Assembly: GCF_052068095.1 (NCBI RefSeq)
Contig: NZ_JBQHDG010000004.1
Coordinates: forward strand, 186,001-250,000
DNA: 64,000 nucleotides
Source of the DNA: Phytohabitans sp052068095
GTDB taxonomy: Bacteria; Actinomycetota; Actinomycetes; Mycobacteriales; Micromonosporaceae
Direction: 5' to 3'
In this document: positions 58,493-64,000 of the stretch, one piece after another
Numbering within the stretch: the stretch's first letter is position 1
Layout of the letters: each line of letters opens with the position of its first letter
Translations under genes and position numbers: made by a program
Notes under the pieces: model-generated
The model's database searches: none
What the model saw: only the letters and a program-made list of their open reading frames with translations
Told to the model about the DNA's origin: nothing

Positions 58493-59221
58493 TCAGCGGG
58501 ACGCGGTCACCGCCAACTTGATCAGCGCGTCCTCAAATTCACCCTGCTCATGCGCGGCGATCAACAACCCGGCCAGATCGCGCAGCTTGGTGTTGCTGTT
58601 CTGCGACGACCGTTTCAGCGTGTCGAACGCGTGCTTGCTGTCGATATTGAACTGGCGCATCACCATGCCTTGCGCCCGGCCGACCAGCGACCGGGTATCC
58701 AGCGCGGCGCGCAGCTGCCCGACCAGCTTGCCGCTGTCGTGGTACAGCGCGGCGTTGTCGAACACGACGCCGGCGTGCAGGGTCAGCAGCAGCACCACGT
58801 CGTAGGCGGTGTCGGTGAACTGTCCCGGTGTCGCCGACAGCAGCGTGAGCACAGCCGTCTCGTCACCGCTGGTGCTCAATGGCAGCACCATGCAGCTGGC
58901 GAATCCGGCGCCGGCCAGCTGCGCGCTGAAACTCGGCCACCGCTGATCGACGGCCACATCGTCCAAGCGGCGCGGCTCGTCGAACGTCGCCGCCTCCACG
59001 ATCGGACCGGCAGCGATCGGATCCAACCCCAGCCCTTCGATGTCCGTCACTGTCTCCAGGACGCCGCGCGACCGGACGGTAATCAGCGCCCGGTCGCAGC
59101 CCGGAATCGCGTGTACGACCCGGGTCACGAACCGGTCGAGTGTCGCGCCGAAATCATCGGCCTCCACCAGCCGGGTGATCTCCGCCAACTCATGCGCGAT
59201 CGGCAGCAGGTCATCGCTCAC
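58493..59221 (-). CDS. GAF-ANTAR RNA-binding regulator
   Basis: Residues ~20-170 of this 242-residue protein are a GAF domain (TLDRFVTRVVHAIPGCDRAL, GFASCMVLPLSTSGDETAVL). An ANTAR domain fills ~180-242 (LRAALDTRSLVGRAQGMVMR, DTLKRSSQNSNTKLRDLAGL). ANTAR domains bind paired RNA hairpins and prevent transcription termination, with the GAF domain sensing a signal. I chose the GTG at 59221 because it starts just before the GAF domain; the frame stays open upstream. The ANTAR helix has R-S-S-Q-N-S-N-T-K-L, close to the family pattern of aromatic/Ala-containing helices, so RNA binding is likely retained. Confidence 0.9.
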   Translation of the reverse strand: MSDDLLPIAHELAEITRLVEADDFGATLDRFVTRVVHAIPGCDRALITVRSRGVLETVTDIEGLGLDPIAAGPIVEAATFDEPRRLDDVAVDQRWPSFSAQLAGAGFASCMVLPLSTSGDETAVLTLLSATPGQFTDTAYDVVLLLTLHAGVVFDNAALYHDSGKLVGQLRAALDTRSLVGRAQGMVMRQFNIDSKHAFDTLKRSSQNSNTKLRDLAGLLIAAHEQGEFEDALIKLAVTASR

Positions 59222-59412
59222 CGTCCCAGTGTGATCGACGCGGCCCGCTACCGCAGCCGTGCCACTCACCCGCCATTGACGAGGCGGACTAAACTGCGTC
59301 TCGCTCACGGTTACGAAGTCAGCTGTGCGCCATCTTGACGTTCGCTGACCACCGCTCGCCGGCCCGTCGCGGCCCCGCGGTGCGTGGTTTGGCGTGACCT
59401 CGGAGGCCACCC

Positions 59413-59805
59413 TTGACGCACCCGGAGCCGGAGCCGCACCCCGACGACCGTTCCCGCCCACTGGTCCGTCCCATCTTGTTCACCGACAGCTACCGGCCAC
59501 AGCCCGGCGTATCGGTCGTCACGATCCGCGGCGAAATCGACCTGTCCACCGAACCAGCCCTCCGCGCCGCGCTCACCCCGGCGATCACCGACCGGCGGAT
59601 ACACACGTTGGTCTGCGACCTGTCCGACGTGTACTACCTCTCGTGCGGCGGGCTGTCCGTCCTGGTTCAGGCCCGTGCCGATCTTCACCAGCGCGGCGCG
59701 ACACTGCGGGTGGTGGCCCACCGGCAGCTCGTCGTACGTGTCATCACGCTCACCGGACTCGCCGAGCCGCTCGGACTGCGTCGCACATTGCCCGACACGA
59801 TGTAA
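59413..59805 (+). CDS. STAS-domain protein (anti-sigma antagonist type)
   Basis: The 130-residue protein has a STAS domain (GVSVVTIRGEIDLSTEPALR, HTLVCDLSDVYYLSCGGLSV, TLRVVAHRQLVVRVITLTGL). In the usual motif D-S-S-G the phosphorylated Ser is the second S. Here the sequence is L-S-C-G-G, so that position is Gly and cannot be phosphorylated. It could be constantly active or have another partner. The start is a TTG at 59413, supported by GGAGG at 59402-59406. It lies upstream of glnR on the same strand. Confidence 0.87.
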   Translation: MTHPEPEPHPDDRSRPLVRPILFTDSYRPQPGVSVVTIRGEIDLSTEPALRAALTPAITDRRIHTLVCDLSDVYYLSCGGLSVLVQARADLHQRGATLRVVAHRQLVVRVITLTGLAEPLGLRRTLPDTM

Positions 59806-59929
59806 CGGCCAGCCCACGTTGCCGATGACGTGCCGCAGTTCACAACCGTTCGCGCGGGAATCCCGATATTGTCCTGGGATACCCACCCGCCGGCGTTGTC
59901 GGGACAGTCGCTACGTCGGACGGTGACGC

Positions 59930-60709
59930 GTGAAGATCCTGCTTTTGACCAACGTGGAAAGCCGTGACGGGACGGATGCCCTTCCCGCGCTTGATCTGTT
60001 GCCACACACCGTCCGGTCTGCCTTGCGGGACGTGCCGGCCGCTATCGACGACGGTCCGTCGCCGGACGTGGTGGTGGTCGACGCTCGCGGCCAGCTGGCC
60101 GAGGCGAAGGCGACCTGCCGGATGCTTCGAAGCACCGGGCTGAGCGCTGCGCTGATCGCCGTCGTAACCGAGGCGGGCCTGGTGGCCGTGTCGGCCGATT
60201 GGTGCCTGGACGATGTCATCCTGGGCACCGCCGGACCCGCGGAGGTCGACGCCCGCCTGCGGTTGGCGGTGAGCCGCCTCGCCGTCACGGACCGGGCAGA
60301 CGGTAACGCGACCGGCTACGGCGATCTGGTCATCGACTCGGACACGTACGCGGCGAGGTTGCGGGGCGAGCTACTCAGCCTGACCTACAAGGAGTTCGAG
60401 CTGCTCAAGTACCTTGCCCAGCATCCCGGCCGGGTGTTCACGCGGGAGCAGCTGCTGCGCGAGGTGTGGGGCTACGACTACTTCGGCGGTACCCGCACCG
60501 TCGACGTGCACGTGCGGCGGCTGCGAGCCAAGCTCGGCCCCTCCCACGAGGCGATGATCGGCACGGTCCGCCAGGTTGGCTACAAGTTCGTCACCCAGCC
60601 CGCACAGACCGCGGCGGCAACAGATCCCGTCGGTATCGCCGCGATGGCGCCGCCCCAACCAGAGCAGGCGGGCAGGCCCCGGGCCGCTGACCACATCCGC
60701 GTTCCCTAA
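59930..60709 (+). CDS. glnR: GlnR nitrogen regulator
   Basis: The 259-residue OmpR-type protein matches GlnR across its length. The N-terminal receiver-like domain reads LLLLTNVES, LPALDLLPHTVR, RMLRSTGLSAALIAVVTEAG and ADWCLDDVILGTAGPAEVDA. The winged helix reads LTYKEFELLKYLAQHPGRVF, VWGYDYFGGTRTVDVHVRRL and IGTVRQVGYKFV. GlnR is an orphan regulator of nitrogen assimilation that lacks a normal phosphorylation pocket. The GTG at 59930 gives MKILLLTN. It has no histidine kinase neighbour, as expected. Confidence 0.95.
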   Translation: MKILLLTNVESRDGTDALPALDLLPHTVRSALRDVPAAIDDGPSPDVVVVDARGQLAEAKATCRMLRSTGLSAALIAVVTEAGLVAVSADWCLDDVILGTAGPAEVDARLRLAVSRLAVTDRADGNATGYGDLVIDSDTYAARLRGELLSLTYKEFELLKYLAQHPGRVFTREQLLREVWGYDYFGGTRTVDVHVRRLRAKLGPSHEAMIGTVRQVGYKFVTQPAQTAAATDPVGIAAMAPPQPEQAGRPRAADHIRVP

Positions 60710-60925
60710 AAGGGATCCGGCCACCACCGACGCCGTCGCCCACGGTGGACGGCACGCTGGGATCGTTGCTTCGACGCGGTCAGCCGGTGCTGTTCGGCAC
60801 TGAAGCGCTCCGGCTTCCCTGCACGAGGTGGCAGGGCTGATCGCGTGTTTGGTGGACGTCCATCGGGTGTCCCTACAGTGGGGTGGCCTGCCGGCCGGGC
60901 AGGCGTTCTTCGGTGGGTGGTGTTC

Positions 60926-62104
60926 ATGGACGTGGGCCGTGCGGTGCGCTCGTTGCTGGAGTCTGCTACCGGCGCCGGCGTGCAGGAGCTGCCTGGCCTG
61001 GTGATGCGGCTGGCGCCGGCCCTGGAGGCGGCCACCGTGCTCGTCTACGTCGTGGACTACACGCAGACCCGGCTGGTCCCGCTGCCTATCGCTGACCGTG
61101 CGGGCGGTGAGGCCTTGTCGGTGGATGGCAGCGTGGCGGGACGGGCCTTCGCCACCGAACAGGTCCAGGAGCAGGGCGGGCAGGCGTGCCGGCTGTGGGT
61201 GCCGCTGGTGCACGGCTGTGACCGGCTCGGTGTTCTGGAGGTCACGACCGCCCAGCCCGCTTCGCCGCACACCCGGGACGCGGCCGAGCAGGTCGCCGCA
61301 GCCGTGACCCAGCTCCTGATCAGCCGTCGCTTCACCAGCGACCTGATCGAACGGGTACGCCGGCGCGAGCCGATGCAGGTGGCGGCGGAGATCATGTGGG
61401 GCCTGCTGCCGCCGTTGAGTTTCGCTACCGACCAGGTTGTGGTCGCCGGCGTCCTGGAGCCGTGTTTCGATATCGGCGGGGACGCGTTCGACTACGCCAT
61501 CAACGGTGATCTGCTCTCGTTCGCCGTGTTCGACGCCGTCGGGCACGGCACCCCGGCCAGCCTGCTCGGCACCCTGGCCATTGGGGCGTACCGCAACGCA
61601 CGGCGGTGCGGCCTGGACCTCGCCGATACGGCACGCAGCGTGGACAAACATCTGCGCGCACACCAGCACGGCGCGTTCGTCAGCGCGGTGCTGGCCGAGC
61701 TCGATTGCGCCACCGGCCAACTCCGGCTGATCATCGCCGGGCACCCGGCGCCGTTGCTGCTGCGGGACGGCAGGGTGATCAAAGTGTTGCCCGGTCCGAC
61801 CGCGTTGCCGCTGGGTCTGTGGCACCTTTCGGACAATGACCCCCGGATCGAGGTGGAGGCACTGCACCCCGGCGACCAGGTACTTGCATACACCGATGGG
61901 GTGATCGAGGCCCGGACCGAGAACGGGGAATTGTTCGGACTGGACCGGCTCGTCGACTTCCTCACCCGTGCGCTGGCCGACCAGCTTCCCCTGCCCGAGA
62001 CGATGCGCCGGCTGGTACATGCCATCCTGGCCTACCAACACGACCAACTCCAGGACGATGCCAGCGCGGTCGTCGTGCAGTGGCGCACACCCCGCAACAG
62101 CTAG
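60926..62104 (+). CDS. GAF-SpoIIE (PP2C) phosphatase
   Basis: Residues ~10-150 of this 392-residue protein form a GAF-like domain (LEAATVLVYVVDYTQTRLVP, LWVPLVHGCDRLGVLEVTTA). Residues ~165-390 are a SpoIIE-type PP2C phosphatase: QVVVAGVLEPCFDIGGDAFDYA with metal-binding Asp residues, FAVFDAVGHGTPASLLGTLA, LIIAGHPAPLLL, VLAYTDGVIEAR and QDDASAVVV. Such enzymes dephosphorylate STAS antagonists. The ATG is at 60926. With the anti-sigma-type kinase at 55950 and the STAS protein at 59413 it could form a partner-switch module. Confidence 0.92.
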   Translation: MDVGRAVRSLLESATGAGVQELPGLVMRLAPALEAATVLVYVVDYTQTRLVPLPIADRAGGEALSVDGSVAGRAFATEQVQEQGGQACRLWVPLVHGCDRLGVLEVTTAQPASPHTRDAAEQVAAAVTQLLISRRFTSDLIERVRRREPMQVAAEIMWGLLPPLSFATDQVVVAGVLEPCFDIGGDAFDYAINGDLLSFAVFDAVGHGTPASLLGTLAIGAYRNARRCGLDLADTARSVDKHLRAHQHGAFVSAVLAELDCATGQLRLIIAGHPAPLLLRDGRVIKVLPGPTALPLGLWHLSDNDPRIEVEALHPGDQVLAYTDGVIEARTENGELFGLDRLVDFLTRALADQLPLPETMRRLVHAILAYQHDQLQDDASAVVVQWRTPRNS

Positions 62105-62191
62105 CCCTGGACTGTCGCCCTCAGCGCTAGCTTCTCCGCCGCCGACACCTACGACCGGCGCTCTGGAAATCGCTGGATCGCGCACCCACGC

Positions 62192-62554
62192 CTATACGTA
62201 GTCGCATTTCGGGTTCGGTCTCGACGTCAGGTCGATCATGTCGTTGAGCCTGTCCCGCGCGATCATCAGCTCGGCGATCTGCATGTTGATCCGGTCCCGC
62301 TCCGCTGCCAGCCGTTCCCGCGACTGCGGCGTGCTCACCTTGGCGTCAACGCACGGCAAGAGCTCCGCGATCGTCTTGCTGGCCAGTCCCGCGCCGTACA
62401 ACTGCCGAATCAGCCGCACCCGGTTGACCGCCGCGTCCCCATAGAGCCGCTGCCCGCTCCGACTACGCGTCGAGGCCAGCAACCCCTGCTCCTCGTAGTA
62501 GCGCAGCGCCCGCACACTCACCTGCGTCCGGGTCGCCAGGTCCCCGATCCGCAC
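62192..62554 (-). CDS. MerR-family regulator
   Basis: The 120-residue protein has a MerR winged helix (VRIGDLATRTQVSVRALRYY, EEQGLLASTRSRSGQRLYGD, AAVNRVRLIRQLYGAGLASK). A dimerising coiled coil follows (RERLAAERDRINMQIAELMI) and a C-terminal PNPKCDYV tail with one Cys. GTG codons at 62554 and 62560 are possible starts. It is divergent from an SDR gene across a typical MerR promoter with a long spacer, so it probably activates that gene on sensing a small molecule. Confidence 0.92.
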   Translation of the reverse strand: MRIGDLATRTQVSVRALRYYEEQGLLASTRSRSGQRLYGDAAVNRVRLIRQLYGAGLASKTIAELLPCVDAKVSTPQSRERLAAERDRINMQIAELMIARDRLNDMIDLTSRPNPKCDYV

Positions 62555-62574
62555 AGTGACCCACCTCGCAATAC

Positions 62575-62606
62575 TTGCCTCTGACGTCAACGTGAGGTTT
62601 TAGCGT
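62575..62606 (+). promoter_or_regulatory. MerR-type promoter of the SDR gene
   Basis: TTGCCT (62575-62580) and TAGCGT (62601-62606) are 20 bases apart, longer than the usual 17. The imperfect dyad CCTC-N12-GAGG (62578-62597) fills the spacer. A lengthened spacer holding a CCTC...GAGG dyad is the hallmark of promoters twisted open by MerR activators. Confidence 0.65.
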
Positions 62607-62612
62607 AGCGGC

Positions 62613-63323
62613 ATGCAGATCAACGGCACGAAAGCTCTCGTCACCGGCGCCAACCGCGGCCTCGGCAAGGCGTTCGCCGAGGCTCTCCTCGCCCGCGGCG
62701 CCGCAACGGTCTACGCCACCGCCCGCCGCCCCGACCGCATCGACGTCCCCGGTGTCATCCCCCTCCAGCTGGACATCACCGACCCGCCCTCCATCGAAGC
62801 CGCAGCAGCCGAGGTGGGCGACCTCGACGTCCTCATCAACAACGCCGGCATCTCCACGAACGCTCCCCTGCTCGGTCCCTCCACGGAAAACATCCGCCGC
62901 GAATTCGACACCAACTTTTGGGGCACCCTCAACGTCACCCGCGCCTTCGCCCCCAAACTCGCCGGCGGCGCCATCCTCAACGTCATCTCGGCGTTGAGCT
63001 GGTACACCTTCGCCCCCGCCAGCAACGGCTACGCCGCCTCCAAAGCCGCGGAATGGTCCCTCACCAACGGCATCAGACTCGAGCTGACCGACCAGAAAAC
63101 TCAGGTCACCGCCCTGGCTCTGGCCATCGCCGACACCGACATGATGGCCGCCTACGACATCCCCAAACTCCCACCCCGCGAGGTAGTCGCCATGGCCCTG
63201 GACGGCTTGGAAGCGGGCAAACTCGAGGTGATCGCCGACACTCCCACCGCCAACGTCAAGGCCTCCCTGTCCCGCGACCCCGCCCTCTTCTACGCCGACA
63301 TCGCCGGCGCCCTCTTCGGCTGA
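62613..63323 (+). CDS. Short-chain dehydrogenase/reductase
   Basis: The 236-residue SDR has TGANRGLGKAFAEALLARGA (nucleotide-binding motif), LDVLINNAGIS and the catalytic Y-x3-K in NGYAASKAAEWSL. It should be a cytosolic NAD(P)-dependent oxidoreductase of unknown substrate. The ATG at 62613 begins MQINGTKALVTG. It is paired with the divergent MerR regulator; such pairs usually respond to electrophiles or quinones. Confidence 0.94.
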   Translation: MQINGTKALVTGANRGLGKAFAEALLARGAATVYATARRPDRIDVPGVIPLQLDITDPPSIEAAAAEVGDLDVLINNAGISTNAPLLGPSTENIRREFDTNFWGTLNVTRAFAPKLAGGAILNVISALSWYTFAPASNGYAASKAAEWSLTNGIRLELTDQKTQVTALALAIADTDMMAAYDIPKLPPREVVAMALDGLEAGKLEVIADTPTANVKASLSRDPALFYADIAGALFG

Positions 63324-63505
63324 CACCACACCTCTGATCCGCAGCAACATCCAGAGAGCCGGTGAGGGCTGTGTGTGGTCGACGCCTGTGGTCGAGGGCG
63401 GTGGTCACCGCGGCGACAGTTGGTTCGGGCGTCGTACCAGACCAGGGCGGTCTGGTCGTCGCCGAAGCGGTGCCCGCACGGCGTAGACAGCTGCATGCGG
63501 CCGGG

Positions 63506-63904
63506 TTACCGGCTGAGGAACCAGCCGGTCAACGCAATGCAGACCACCATCGCCGGCAGCGGTAGGAAGTAGAACAGCGGATCGAAGTCACCGTTCGGGG
63601 TCGCCCCGCCGAGCGTGTGCCGGAGCAGTCCGAGCAGGGCGGCGCATGCCGCGAGGACGAGCCTCGAGACGCGAGGCCGCCATGTGGTGCGCCATGGGTC
63701 CGTCGTCCGAAGGATGAAGGTCAGCACGCTACCGGCTAGCCAGCCGATGCCCAGGTATGGCAGTGGGTACCACCAGAGCGCGGAGGGTTCCAGAAGCAGG
63801 AACACCAGCGGGGTGGCGATGTCGAGAGTCGCGTACAGCAGGCTGCTGTAGCCGACGGCACCCAGCCACGTCTTGGGGTCCGGTAGTTGCACGAGGACAA
63901 CCAT
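63506..63904 (-). CDS. Small four-helix membrane protein, unknown function
   Basis: The 132-residue protein has about four hydrophobic helices: LLYATLDIATPLVFLLLEPS, YLGIGWLAGSVLTFILR, LVLAACAALLGLLRHTL and YFLPLPAMVVCIALTGWFL. I recognise no family. The ATG is at 63904 (MVVLVQLPDPKTW). The gap 63324-63505 after the SDR holds no gene, and 63905-64000 shows none complete. Confidence 0.7.
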   Translation of the reverse strand: MVVLVQLPDPKTWLGAVGYSSLLYATLDIATPLVFLLLEPSALWWYPLPYLGIGWLAGSVLTFILRTTDPWRTTWRPRVSRLVLAACAALLGLLRHTLGGATPNGDFDPLFYFLPLPAMVVCIALTGWFLSR

Positions 63905-64000
63905 CGCGACATGGTCTCAGATTTCCGCGGCAGCAGATCCGTCGCCCGCGGGATCACGGCAGTCTGCTCGCCCAGAGAGCCACGAAGCCGCTGCCTCGGC

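Noticed and set aside
1..64000. tRNA, rRNA, CRISPR or prophage content
   Set aside because: No cloverleaf with a TTCGA-type arm, no regularly spaced repeats and no phage structural genes were recognised on reading both strands by eye; a dedicated RNA search was not possible here.

Overview
The window is high-GC DNA from a filamentous-type actinomycete. The evidence is an AfsR/SARP-type regulator, a GlnR orthologue, GAF-ANTAR and SpoIIE-type regulators, many GTG/TTG starts, 4-nt start/stop overlaps and a dense set of one-component regulators. Gene content fits the Micromonosporaceae or a related family, but the genus cannot be fixed from sequence reading alone. No rRNA, tRNA, CRISPR array, insertion sequence or replication origin was recognised.

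Layout. 0-5 kb: the 3' part of a SARP/NB-ARC/TPR regulator, a decayed zinc alcohol dehydrogenase, and a divergent XRE regulator/SDR pair. 5.1-16 kb: a tightly packed, mostly overlapping operon. It encodes a DUF2997-like mini-protein, a NrdG-like radical SAM protein, a Ycf46-type AAA+ ATPase, two large beta-propeller-like paralogues, a short relative of them, an Hsp70-like ATPase, a Ycf35/DUF1257 protein and a third large paralogue. Four of these proteins end in the same short tandem tail (D-I/V-A-L/I-G ... D-I-A-L/I-G-G). A frameshifted, truncated fifth paralogue faces the operon. This is the best candidate for an undescribed multi-component system. 16-24 kb: small redox, desaturase, PPK2 and stress-membrane genes mixed with several pseudogene remnants (MBL fold, HATPase, LapA with two frameshifts, STAS).

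24-43 kb: regulator/enzyme pairs. These are hydrolase/AraC, SMI1-KNR4, HxlR/NmrA, GntR/hydrolase, MarR, LysR with a beta-lactamase-like hydrolase, and TetR/MFS, several with clear palindromic operators. A stand-alone alanyl-tRNA-synthetase-like gene has a small Ala-rich leader ORF and a hairpin in front of it, which looks like attenuation. 43.9-48.3 kb: a five-gene minus-strand operon with its own promoter. It has a 31-residue acidic peptide, a hairpin, a SagB-type dehydrogenase, a D-amino-acid-type PLP enzyme, an MFS exporter and a methyltransferase, and looks like a compact RiPP pathway. 48.3-52.7 kb: a PaoABC-like molybdenum hydroxylase (with the iron-sulfur and molybdenum subunits fused) next to a TetR regulator with a perfect palindrome. 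52.8-55.9 kb: a 1,050-residue NACHT NTPase, a plausible defence protein.

55.9-64 kb: a partner-switching and stress-response region (anti-sigma kinase, cold-shock protein, small MerR, GAF-ANTAR, STAS protein, GlnR, GAF-SpoIIE phosphatase), then a MerR/SDR pair and a small membrane protein. The mix of intact regulator/enzyme pairs and truncated genes suggests an accessory, actively remodelled part of the chromosome.
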